Positions 27,322-35,543 of a stretch of DNA of 48,642 nt are shown one piece after another. Both the position numbers and the translations under genes were made by a program. The notes under the pieces were generated by a model, which had not been told where the DNA came from, did not search any database, and worked only from the letters and a program-made list of their open reading frames with translations. Source of the DNA: Nitrospirota bacterium. Its GTDB lineage: Bacteria; Nitrospirota; Thermodesulfovibrionia; Thermodesulfovibrionales; Magnetobacteriaceae. The stretch's first letter is position 1. The number at the start of each line of letters is the position of its first letter. The stretch lies in the NCBI GenBank assembly GCA_015233725.1, contig JADFXD010000004.1, forward strand, positions 1-48,642, given 5' to 3'.

Positions 27322-27453
27322 ATGGAAGATTATCTAACAGTTGCCTTGGTACTTGTTACCGTGTTGGCACTCTTAAAGAAAAAGAGACAAATGGCCTCGT
27401 TGGATGGTCTTGATACCGGCGGTGGAGTAATTGCCTACCAAACATCAGCATAA
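27322..27453 (+). CDS. Small membrane protein of 43 aa (50 aa from the ATG at 27301)
   Basis: The reading frame has an acidic start (MEDY), one membrane-length hydrophobic segment (about residues 5-19), a KKKR cluster and a short polar tail. Its stop abuts the forward element L. It lies in an otherwise gene-free stretch, which raises the chance that it is real, but codon statistics are thin and there is no ribosome site. Confidence 0.35.
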   Translation: MEDYLTVALVLVTVLALLKKKRQMASLDGLDTGGGVIAYQTSA

Positions 27454-27490
27454 TGGGGTCAAGGGGGCTAGCCCCCTTCTTTTCTTTTTG
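27453..27490 (+). repeat. Short GC-rich dispersed element, copy L
   Basis: ATGGGGTCAAGGGGGC-TAG-CCCCCTTCTTTTCTTTTTG: the first stem joined directly to the pyrimidine tail, with the whole middle block absent. It is the minimal form in the window. Confidence 0.75.
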
Positions 27491-27526
27491 ATGTGGTCTC
27501 CTGCCCTACACGCGTAGTGTGACGGA

Positions 27527-29842
27527 TTGAACCTCGACATAAAGATAGAGTTTGACAAGGCGGTCAACAAGAACAAGATAGCTATTGGCCCAAAGGGGCT
27601 GTATTACATAAATCCAGCATCCCTGACCCTGCTGCTTAAGGATACGGCCAATGGATTGTGGCATAACAGCGTGCAATCGGCCATCGACCTTGGATCACGG
27701 CTCTATGATATCCTCAATGGCCTCGAAAAGCTCATTGAGAGCGGATTAAAGGAAGCCATCAGGAAGAATGAGCCATTGACTATTTACCTTGAGGTGCCAG
27801 TGGAGTTCTATGCGCTGCCCTTTGAGCTTATCTACAACGGGGACTTCCTGCTCCTGGGCGCGGACATCCAGTTGATATGGCTTGTCAACAGGCGTGGGCA
27901 GACAAGGGGTAGGCAGACAAGGCGTGGGCAGATGAAGCTGCTCTTTATGGCCTGTGCGCCCACTGACCTGCCAGAAGACTTTGACTACGAGCGGGAAGAG
28001 GAGGAGATTGCCAGGGGTATCGAGAGATATCCAGTTGAGTTGACGGTCGAAACCACGGGCAGTTTGCGGGGTCTGCATGATACCATCGTTGAGGGTATGG
28101 GCTATGACGTCCTCCACATAACGGGAGCTGCCGCGATACGAAGAGACGAGGGGCCTATTGTCTACATGGAGGACGACACGGGCAACACGCAGCGTGTAAC
28201 TCCCGATATGCTGTGGGAGTCAATCTACAGTTACCCGCCTCTGTTGTGCCTTCTTTCGGGCTGTTCTATGGCTGGAGTGGAAGGTAGCAATATCCAGAGG
28301 CCGTTTGCCTGGCAGTTGGTTGACAGGGGTATCCCGTTTGCCCTGGGATGGTCAGGGGTAGTCAAGGACGACGAGGCCACTAAGGTTGCGGTGGAGTTTT
28401 ACAGGGCGCTGGCAATTGGCAAGGGCATTTACGATGCCGTCTACGCCGCCCGGAGGGTCGTCAGGGAGCTGCCCAAGGTGTGGGCAGGTCTCAGGCTCCT
28501 GTGCGATGGTACGTCCCCTACGCCGTTAGTCAAGCCTGGTCAGGCTCGCAGAGGCATCTCCATGCGGAGGGCAAGGCATGTGTATCTGAAAAACACAGGC
28601 ATCAGGGTCCTCGAGGCAGGCTTTGTCGGCAGGCGTCTTGAGTTACAGCGGGCGATCAGGGTCTTGAGGGGTGAGACGGACAGGTATGGGGTCGCCTTTC
28701 ATGGCCCGGCGGGGGTTGGCAAGAGCTGTCTTGCGGGCAAGGTCATCGAGCGCCTTAGCGACAAGGAACTCGTTACGTTTAAGGGGGTCGTCACTACCGG
28801 CGGTGTGATATCGGCACTGAGGGGCCTATTTGAACGAGTAGGCCTTGAAGTCGCCCGGGATATTCTGAAGGCGGAGATCGTCTACGGCGACAAGGTCAAG
28901 GGGCTCTTCAGGTCAGCATTTAAGGAGGTCGGTGTCATCATCTTGTTTGACGACTTCGAGGCCAATCTTGAGAGGGTTGGCAACAGGTTTGCCTTTGAGT
29001 GGTACGATAGTTGGATAGCAGGCAGCAAAGAGCCTGATCATCGGTATCTGGAGGAGGCGATTCACCACGCCCTTGAGGTGGGTAATGTCCGGGGCGCCTG
29101 TAGACATGCCGTTGCGGTGGGTGAGTATTACAACAGTAGGGTGTTATATCGTGAGGGGTTAGCGATACTGGAAGAGGTTGTGGCTAGGGTCTCTGATTCG
29201 GTAATCGTTGAGGCGAAAGAGAGTAAGGACGGGGGTGTCGCTGATTTGCTTGATCAGTATGCCTCTACATTAGACAGATTAGGCGATTCAAAAAAGGCGA
29301 TTGACTTTCATGAAAAAGCCCTGGCTATCGTATTGGGATTGTATGGTGAAAAACATCAATATGTGGCTAATTCTTATAATAACATTGGAATCGCATGGGA
29401 TTCGTTAGGAGACTTAAAGAAGGCTATTGAGTTTTACCAAAAAGCCTTGACTATAAGATTGGAAGTGCATGGTGATAAACATCCAGAAGTGGCTTGCTCT
29501 TATAACAATATTGGATACATATGTAATAATTTAGGTGACTCAAATAAGGCGATTGAGTTTCACAAAAAAGCTCTGGATATATGGTTGGAAGTGTATGGCG
29601 ATAAACATCCACACGTCGCTTGGTCTTATAACAACATTGGAAACACATGGGTTTCGTTAGGAGACTCAAAGAAAGCTATTGAGTTTTACCAAAAAGCCTT
29701 GACTATAAGATTGGAAGTGTATGGCGATAAACATCCACATGTTGCAACATCTTATAACAATCTTGCCTCTGTATTTCGCACATTAGGTGATACGCAAAAG
29801 GCAACCCAATACGCTGTAAAGGCTAAGGTAGCCTGGCCCTAA
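27527..29842 (+). CDS. CHAT protease-like domain, P-loop ATPase and TPR repeats (STAND-like), probably shortened
   Basis: 771 aa from TTG. The CHAT (caspase-like) domain spans about 60-335 with His197 in HITG and Cys246 in LLSGCSMAG, the expected dyad. The ATPase has Walker A GPAGVGKS (393-400) and Walker B ILFDDFE (Asp475-Asp476). Five kinesin-light-chain-type TPRs of 42 residues fill about 578-768. Only about 100 residues separate Walker B from the TPRs, so the rest of a NB-ARC-type ATPase appears missing. Base composition shifts from GC-rich to AT-rich near 29240, at the TPR start. CHAT-STAND proteins act in bacterial programmed-death or antiphage responses (family knowledge); role here is inferred. 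Confidence 0.82.
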   Translation: MNLDIKIEFDKAVNKNKIAIGPKGLYYINPASLTLLLKDTANGLWHNSVQSAIDLGSRLYDILNGLEKLIESGLKEAIRKNEPLTIYLEVPVEFYALPFELIYNGDFLLLGADIQLIWLVNRRGQTRGRQTRRGQMKLLFMACAPTDLPEDFDYEREEEEIARGIERYPVELTVETTGSLRGLHDTIVEGMGYDVLHITGAAAIRRDEGPIVYMEDDTGNTQRVTPDMLWESIYSYPPLLCLLSGCSMAGVEGSNIQRPFAWQLVDRGIPFALGWSGVVKDDEATKVAVEFYRALAIGKGIYDAVYAARRVVRELPKVWAGLRLLCDGTSPTPLVKPGQARRGISMRRARHVYLKNTGIRVLEAGFVGRRLELQRAIRVLRGETDRYGVAFHGPAGVGKSCLAGKVIERLSDKELVTFKGVVTTGGVISALRGLFERVGLEVARDILKAEIVYGDKVKGLFRSAFKEVGVIILFDDFEANLERVGNRFAFEWYDSWIAGSKEPDHRYLEEAIHHALEVGNVRGACRHAVAVGEYYNSRVLYREGLAILEEVVARVSDSVIVEAKESKDGGVADLLDQYASTLDRLGDSKKAIDFHEKALAIVLGLYGEKHQYVANSYNNIGIAWDSLGDLKKAIEFYQKALTIRLEVHGDKHPEVACSYNNIGYICNNLGDSNKAIEFHKKALDIWLEVYGDKHPHVAWSYNNIGNTWVSLGDSKKAIEFYQKALTIRLEVYGDKHPHVATSYNNLASVFRTLGDTQKATQYAVKAKVAWP
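29260..29830 (+). repeat. 126-base tandem repeats (TPR array)
   Basis: Four full units plus a partial one, each coding one 42-residue TPR; units at 29386-29511 and 29638-29763 are nearly identical at DNA level, implying recent duplication or gene conversion. Confidence 0.8.
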
Positions 29843-29908
29843 GCAAATATAACAGGTATAAATATGAATAGTTGCTCTATATATAGATAAAATTGAGGTA
29901 TACAATAC

Positions 29909-30463
29909 ATGAATTGTAAAACAACGCATAACACTTATGATGCTTTGATTAACAAATGGAACAATAGCATGGGGGCTAATTTAGAAGGTAAAATTACTCG
30001 TGTCGTAAATGACAAACAAACCGAGATAGCCAAATCGCTTGAACCAGCTAACACGCCTGAACAAACCCCAATCGTCCATGAGACTAGCGGCGAAATTTTA
30101 GCCCTCGTTGAGGAGTGCGTTGGTATCTTGGATTACGCCATAGATGCCCTGGAAAATGAGGATGATATCATTAATAGTGAAATTCAGATGAGTATGCTCC
30201 TTGCAACTGCCTTTGGTTTTGAGAAAATCAAGATCGATAACGAAAATCTATACACGTTGATCTCTATGTTGCAAATCGGCCTCTTTGTTCATAGAGATAG
30301 GGCATATTCCCTAAAAGAAATCAAAACCATCCACGAGGTGTTTAAGATCATCAAGGACAACTTAGATATGAACGCAGATATCCACGAAAAATGTGAAGAT
30401 ATCCTTTACGAAATAGGAATAGACCCATCCGTTATCTTCTATTATATGGATGACAAGGAATAG
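29909..30463 (+). CDS. Helical protein of unknown function upstream of a PIN-domain gene
   Basis: 184 aa, AT-rich, mostly helical with an acidic middle part. No domain is recognised. Ends 3 bases before the PIN-like gene, so the two are probably one operon, and it may be the PIN partner or antitoxin, although 184 aa is large for an antitoxin. Starts with ATG; no strong ribosome site. Confidence 0.6.
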   Translation: MNCKTTHNTYDALINKWNNSMGANLEGKITRVVNDKQTEIAKSLEPANTPEQTPIVHETSGEILALVEECVGILDYAIDALENEDDIINSEIQMSMLLATAFGFEKIKIDNENLYTLISMLQIGLFVHRDRAYSLKEIKTIHEVFKIIKDNLDMNADIHEKCEDILYEIGIDPSVIFYYMDDKE

Positions 30464-30466
30464 ATA

Positions 30467-31075
30467 TTGCCAATGGATAAAAAGCTCTTCTTCGATACAA
30501 CAGCAGTTGTTGACTACATCTTTAAACCCAAAAAAAGAAACACAATAGAAAATATGATTGACAAAGAAAGAAACATAGCCACAACAAAATATACTCAAAT
30601 GGAAATCAAAAAGGGCTATTTAAATAATTTGTGTTTATTGTACAATAAATTATCTGAAACTAATACTTTATCCGCTATCTGTAATTATCTTCATTCCATA
30701 TCATATACACCTTATAGAAAAAACAGAAACATATTAAGTACCTGCTTGGAGACATTGGCAGATTTCTTTGAACAAAATGAATCCTCATTTGAAAAAATCC
30801 TAACTCACTTAAAAAGTTTAACTACCCCTGATGACGAAACAAACAAAAGAATAACCAGCCTGGAAGAAATCCTGAAACTATTAAATAATCCCCTCAATGA
30901 CTTTAGTAATAAGACCCCCAACAACAAACACTGCTGGAATTGCACAGACGCCATTATCGCCGTCTCCGCCCCCAATGACTACGCTATCCTAAATAACAAC
31001 ACAAAACACTTCAACCCAATCTGCAAAGCTATAAACAAGGAAAGCATCACTTACCAGGATAAAACAAAAAAATGA
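30467..31075 (+). CDS. PIN-like domain protein (putative RNase)
   Basis: 202 aa from TTG (AAGGA seven bases upstream); ATG at 30473 is the alternative. The PIN pattern is visible: an N-terminal Asp in LFFDTTAVVDYIF, Glu in YTQMEIKKG, and the C-terminal NCTDAIIAVSAPNDYAIL-NTKHFNPI. PIN domains are Mg-dependent RNases, often toxins (family knowledge). It is longer than VapC (about 130 aa), with a helical insertion at about 60-140. The stop overlaps the lnt start (ATGA). Confidence 0.7.
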   Translation: MPMDKKLFFDTTAVVDYIFKPKKRNTIENMIDKERNIATTKYTQMEIKKGYLNNLCLLYNKLSETNTLSAICNYLHSISYTPYRKNRNILSTCLETLADFFEQNESSFEKILTHLKSLTTPDDETNKRITSLEEILKLLNNPLNDFSNKTPNNKHCWNCTDAIIAVSAPNDYAILNNNTKHFNPICKAINKESITYQDKTKK

Positions 31076-32775
31076 CGACCACGCATTATGGGGTCAAGGG
31101 GACTGGTCCCCTTGCGGGGGGGGCTGAGGGGGGGCGGAGCCGCCCCCTTCTTTTCTTTGCCTTCTTCTTGCCCGTCCTCTCGGGAGTGGCTCTTGCTTTG
31201 TCGTTTCCGAAGCCGGACTTGTACCCGCTGGCCTGGGTTGGACTCGTGCCGCTGCTGATCAGCATCAGACACCCGATGACATCGCCCAGAACGGCAGGGT
31301 TTATCATGGGTCTGACCTTCTTCTTCGGCACCCAATACTGGATATACCACTCCATTAACCACTTCGGACACATCCCCTTTGCACTAAGCATCCTGCTGGT
31401 TGCCACCCTGTGCGCCTACGAAAGCCTCTATACCAGCCTGTTTGCCACGCTCGTCCAATTCACCCACCAAAAGACAAAGCTGCCACTGAACCTGGCCACC
31501 GCTACCCTGTGGGTGGGAGGCGAATACCTGCGCGGTGTCGTTTTTACCGGATTTCCCTGGTCGTTTCTGGGATACACCCAGTACAAGGTTCTACCACTAA
31601 TACAGATCGCCGATATCACCGCAGTCTACGGACTGTCATTTCTGATCGCCTACGCAAACGCCATCATCGCCGATATCATCGGCACAGCCCTCAAGATAAA
31701 TCACGACGCAACCAAAACCTCAACGCGCAACCTGGCGATGGAGACCGTAATGTTTGCCGTCATCATGGGCTGTGTCCTGTGGTACGGCACCATCAGGCTC
31801 AAGGACGTCCAAAGAGGCGACCCCGTCACCATAAGCGTCATCCAGGGCAACCTCAGACAGGATATGAAGTGGGATGAGCACTATCGTGATTACTGCTTCA
31901 ACCGGTATGAGACCCTAAGCTCCCAGGTCAAAAAGGACAACCCACAGCTCATCGTCTGGCCTGAGTCTGCCCTGCCGTTTCTATTTATGAGCGAGGAGGC
32001 ATACACCACCCGACTCCTTGAGTTTCAAAAAACGCTGGGCACCTATCTGCTCTTTGGCTCAGACCTGGTCAGGGGCTATAAAAATAATAACACCATCGCT
32101 CTTTCAAATAGCGCCGTACTATTGTCACCCACTGGTAAAACACTATACACATATGATAAAATTAACTTGGTGCCCTTTGGTGAGTATGTACCACTAAAAG
32201 GCATACTAGGCTTTATAGACAAGATTGTTGTGGTCATTGGAGAATTTGTTAAGGGTAATAGACACAACGTTGCCAGGACACCTTTTGGCACGTTTGCAAC
32301 CCTTATATGTTACGAGGTAATTTTTCCAGACCTGGTAAGGGAATTTTACAGATATGGAGGTGACTTCATTATAAACATTACAAATGATGCCTGGTTCGGT
32401 CAGACCTCGGGGCCCTACCAGCACTTTGCCATGTCGATATTTCGGGCCGTTGAAAATCGAAAGCCCCTTATCAGGGCCGCCAATACGGGGATATCGGCCT
32501 TTGTTGATAGTAGTGGACGGGTGTTGTCTAAGACGGAGCTATTTGAGACCATCACCTTGACCGGCACCGTAAACAAAGGTAGTTTCATCACGTTTTACAC
32601 AACCTTCGGCAACGTGTTTGTTGCCCTGTGTAATATCCTTAATCTATTAATTGTGATAAAAATCATCAGACAATCGTTACGGAGGACAATAAATGATCGC
32701 TCAACTGGAATTAAAGGAAAAAATAAAACCACTGCGGGAAAAGGTCGAAGGTCTCAGAGGTTATCTTTGAAATAG
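31072..32775 (+). CDS. lnt: Apolipoprotein N-acyltransferase with repeat-encoded N-terminus
   Basis: 567 aa. Transfers a third acyl chain to lipoproteins in the inner membrane. The N-terminal half has about six or seven membrane helices; the nitrilase-like periplasmic domain carries the triad Glu298 (VWPESALPF), Lys363 (DKINLVPFGEYVP) and Cys413 (LICYEVIFPDL). Residues about 6-35 are encoded by the dispersed element (GVKGTGPLAGG...RPLLFFAFFLP), so the element's pyrimidine tail supplies part of helix 1. The start overlaps the PIN stop (ATGA); the end overlaps prfB by 83 bases. Confidence 0.94.
   Translation: MTTTHYGVKGTGPLAGGAEGGRSRPLLFFAFFLPVLSGVALALSFPKPDLYPLAWVGLVPLLISIRHPMTSPRTAGFIMGLTFFFGTQYWIYHSINHFGHIPFALSILLVATLCAYESLYTSLFATLVQFTHQKTKLPLNLATATLWVGGEYLRGVVFTGFPWSFLGYTQYKVLPLIQIADITAVYGLSFLIAYANAIIADIIGTALKINHDATKTSTRNLAMETVMFAVIMGCVLWYGTIRLKDVQRGDPVTISVIQGNLRQDMKWDEHYRDYCFNRYETLSSQVKKDNPQLIVWPESALPFLFMSEEAYTTRLLEFQKTLGTYLLFGSDLVRGYKNNNTIALSNSAVLLSPTGKTLYTYDKINLVPFGEYVPLKGILGFIDKIVVVIGEFVKGNRHNVARTPFGTFATLICYEVIFPDLVREFYRYGGDFIINITNDAWFGQTSGPYQHFAMSIFRAVENRKPLIRAANTGISAFVDSSGRVLSKTELFETITLTGTVNKGSFITFYTTFGNVFVALCNILNLLIVIKIIRQSLRRTINDRSTGIKGKNKTTAGKGRRSQRLSLK
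31086..31172 (+). repeat. GC-rich dispersed element, copy M, inside lnt
   Basis: Forward copy beginning TATGGGGTCAAGGGGACTGG and ending in CTTCTTTTCTTTGCCTTCTT. It lies inside the lnt reading frame, in the same frame as copy I in the SDR gene. Confidence 0.88.
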
Positions 32776-33800
32776 AAAAACTCTCCAACGAAATAGACTC
32801 TATAAACAACACGTTGACAAGTAGTGAACACTGGTCATCACACGAGAAACTTACGGAGCTGCAGAGAAGGAAGTCGTACCTGCAGGACATTATAGACTCG
32901 TTTGATGACGTGAATTCTGATGTTACCTACCTCAACGACTCACTGTCTGTATTAGAAGAAGAGGATGGGCAGTTGTTTGTCAAAGAGATAGAGGACAAGC
33001 TACAAAGCACCGAAAAAAAGATCGATGACCTGCAGCTCAGACACACACTGTCAAACAAACTTGACATTTGTAACGCTATCATGGAGATACACCCAGGCGC
33101 CGGTGGTACGGAGAGCCAGGACTGGGCACAGATGTTGATGAGGATGTATCTGAGATGGGCCGAACGCACCGGATATAAGGCCGAAATAACGGACATGCTC
33201 GCAGGTGAGGAGGCAGGCGTTAAGAGCGTGACCATCACGTTTGAGGGCCCATATGCCTACGGGTATCTTAGATCAGAGGTTGGCGTCCACAGGCTTGTCA
33301 GGATATCTCCCTTTGATACCAACAAGAAAAGACACACCTCCTTTACGGCTGTGTTGATCTTCCCTGAGATAGAAAAGGACGTGGAGATAGAGATCAAAGA
33401 GGATGACATCCGGATAGATACCTTCAGGGCCTCAGGGGCAGGCGGTCAGCACGTCAACAAGGTATCCTCCGCGGTCAGGGTCACCCACTATCCAAGCGGC
33501 ATAGTTATCTCATGTCAAAACGAACGGTCTCAACACAAAAACAAGGATCGGGCCATGAAGATACTAAAGTCAAGGCTATACGAAAGACAGCTCAAGCAAC
33601 AGGATAAAACTATCGAGGGTATCATCGGTGACAAGAAGGATATCCAGTGGGGTAGTCAGATACGCTCTTACGTCCTGCACCCCTACAAGATGGTCAAGGA
33701 CCACAGGACAGGGTGTGAGACCTCAAATACCGACTCGGTACTAAACGGTTATATCGATACGTTCATACGGGATTTTCTCTTTTTAAAGAAAAGCGGATAA
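32693..33800 (+). CDS. prfB: Peptide chain release factor 2, with programmed +1 frameshift
   Basis: Starts at ATG 32693 with GGAGG upstream, inside the end of lnt. The first 25 codons end in CTT followed by in-frame TGA (32768-32770); shifting +1 at CTT-T-GA continues into the long frame. The classic autoregulatory site is intact: AGAGG before TAT-CTT-TGA (family knowledge: low RF2 favours the shift). The body has the GGQ motif in ASGAGGQHVNK and the SPF tripeptide (RISPFDT) recognising UGA. About 368 aa after frameshift. Recognises UAA and UGA stops. Confidence 0.97.
32765..32770 (+). promoter_or_regulatory. prfB: prfB programmed frameshift site
   Basis: CTT TGA with the upstream Shine-Dalgarno-like AGAGG (about 32756-32760) that stimulates slippage to +1. 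Confidence 0.95.
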
Positions 33801-33808
33801 GTCTACTC

Positions 33809-34024
33809 TTGAAATATATATATAATAAAAAAATAGTAGTAATAGTAGGCGGTGTTAGTATGTGTAGAGGGTACACAAAGGCAATAGAAACAGGGGGTTA
33901 TGTTGTTTATAAAGATGTCAGGGATTTTGATGTTTATCTGGATCAATTGAGGATAACCCCTGATCGTGATCTTTTTAACATAATCTTAGTTACTTTAATA
34001 ACAGGTTTAAAGGGGAGTTATTAA
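33809..34024 (+). CDS. Uncertain 71-codon reading frame before dnaA
   Basis: TTG start, no ribosome site. KKIVVIVGGVSMCRGYTKAIETGGYVVY looks like the start of a Rossmann-like strand-helix-strand unit, but the frame is short and AT-rich. Could be a remnant or a small protein. Its stop lies in the palindrome before dnaA. Confidence 0.3.
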   Translation: MKYIYNKKIVVIVGGVSMCRGYTKAIETGGYVVYKDVRDFDVYLDQLRITPDRDLFNIILVTLITGLKGSY

Positions 34025-34037
34025 CAATTGTTGATAA
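34018..34037. promoter_or_regulatory. Near-perfect palindrome before dnaA, DnaA-box-like halves
   Basis: TTATTAACAATTGTTGATAA, 14 bases before the dnaA ATG. Each half (TTATTAACA, TTATCAACA) differs from the DnaA box TTATNCACA at one position. A candidate autoregulatory operator, or part of an origin. Confidence 0.45.
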
Positions 34038-34051
34038 CTTGTTTGTAAGCT

Positions 34052-35383
34052 ATGGATATCGAAAAGATTTGGTACGACAGTCTTATGTTTGTACAGTCTC
34101 AGGTGAGTGAGTCCGTGTTTGAGTTGTGGTTTAAACCCATAAAACTCGTTGAACTAAACGGGACTGAGGCGGTGTTGTTGGTGCCTAATCGGTTTTTCAG
34201 GGACTGGGTAGAGGACAACTATCCCAGACTGCTTAATGAGGCATTGAGTGATGTGGTTTCAGGTCCGGTTACCGTGCAGTTCAGGGTAGATGCAGACCAG
34301 GGGTCTGAGCAGGTAAAAAAGGACATTATACTGGAAACTAAAAAGGTGAGGTTTTCAGGTAAGGGGATATACTTAAATGCGAAGTATACGTTTGAGAGTT
34401 TTGTGGTCGGGGCAAGCAATCAATTTGCCCATGCGGCTGCCCTGGCGGTGAGTGAGTCGTTGGGCCGGGCCTATAACCCGCTCTTTATCTATGGAGATGT
34501 CGGCCTTGGTAAGACCCATCTCATAAACGCCATAGGTAACAGGGTCATAGAGAGGTTATCTACGGCCATCGTGCTTTACGTCTCATCAGAGCAATTTACA
34601 AACGAGGTGGTCTCCGCAATAAGACACGAAAAGATGAGCGAGTTGAAGGATAAGTACAGAAGCCTCGATATGCTCCTGATAGACGACGTGCAGTTTATAG
34701 CAAACAAGACCCAGACACAGGAGGAGTTTTTCCATACCTTCAATGCCCTGTATGAAAAACAGAAGCAGATAATAATATCCAGCGATCGTCCCCCAAAGGA
34801 ACTGGGGGCAATAACCGACAGACTCAAGTCCCGTTTTACGATGGGTCTGATAGCCGATATACAACAACCAACGGTGGAGCACAAGATAGCCATCCTGCAG
34901 CGCAAGGCGGAGGAACAGAAGATTCTATTACCCGATGACGTCACCTACTACCTGGCCTCACGCGTGCGATCAAATATAAGGGAGCTTGAGGGATGTCTCA
35001 TTAAGCTGGCCGCACATTCAAACCTCACCGGCCACCCGATAAGCGTCTCGATAGCAAAGAACGTGTTAAAGGACCTGTTCTACGATGATATAAAACCCAT
35101 CACCATTGACAATATCCAGAAGATGGTGTGCGAGTATTACGGGATAAAACTAATGGATATCAAGGCCAAGAAACGCACCAAGGAATTGATAATACCAAGG
35201 CAGTTGGCCATGTATATATCTAAACAACTCACGGACCTCTCTCTGGGCGACATAGGTAAGGCCTTTGGTGGTAAGGACCATGCAACGGTCATCTACTCGT
35301 GTAAGCAGGTAGATGCCAAGATGCAAGAAGACGAGGGGTTTAATAAGGTGGTACAACAGATCATCAACAGGATTAAACCATGA
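34052..35383 (+). CDS. dnaA: Chromosomal replication initiator protein
   Basis: 443 aa, normal length. Domain I at about 1-80, Walker A GDVGLGKTH and Walker B MLLIDDVQF in the AAA+ domain, and C-terminal DNA-binding domain IV with the signature LSLGDIGKAFGGKDHATVIY. Binds the origin and opens it with ATP. dnaN follows, with an element between. The ribosome site is weak. Confidence 0.97.
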   Translation: MDIEKIWYDSLMFVQSQVSESVFELWFKPIKLVELNGTEAVLLVPNRFFRDWVEDNYPRLLNEALSDVVSGPVTVQFRVDADQGSEQVKKDIILETKKVRFSGKGIYLNAKYTFESFVVGASNQFAHAAALAVSESLGRAYNPLFIYGDVGLGKTHLINAIGNRVIERLSTAIVLYVSSEQFTNEVVSAIRHEKMSELKDKYRSLDMLLIDDVQFIANKTQTQEEFFHTFNALYEKQKQIIISSDRPPKELGAITDRLKSRFTMGLIADIQQPTVEHKIAILQRKAEEQKILLPDDVTYYLASRVRSNIRELEGCLIKLAAHSNLTGHPISVSIAKNVLKDLFYDDIKPITIDNIQKMVCEYYGIKLMDIKAKKRTKELIIPRQLAMYISKQLTDLSLGDIGKAFGGKDHATVIYSCKQVDAKMQEDEGFNKVVQQIINRIKP

Positions 35384-35399
35384 GAAGGAAAAAGAAAAG

Positions 35400-35477
35400 G
35401 GAAAGGGAAGAAAGAAAGGGGCGGCTCCGCCCCCCTTTAGAACCCCCTGCAAGGGGTCAAAGACCCCTTGACCCCAT
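35400..35477 (-). repeat. GC-rich dispersed element, copy N, between dnaA and dnaN
   Basis: Reverse copy 17 bases after the dnaA stop. Its GC half (AAAGGGGCGGCTCCGCCCCC then CTTTAGAACCCCCTGCAAGGG) is identical to copy A over about 40 bases. Stem AAGGGGTC-AAA-GACCCCTT. Confidence 0.88.
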
Positions 35478-35543
35478 CTTTATCTTTTTTTACAGTGGGT
35501 AAGAACATTAACTATAGATGAAATTAAAAAAGGGGGTTTATTG

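Noticed and set aside
30430-30463. YMDD at the C-terminus of the 184-aa protein, as in reverse transcriptases
   Set aside because: The protein is far too short and lacks all other reverse-transcriptase motifs; the match is chance, so it does not supply the missing DGR enzyme.
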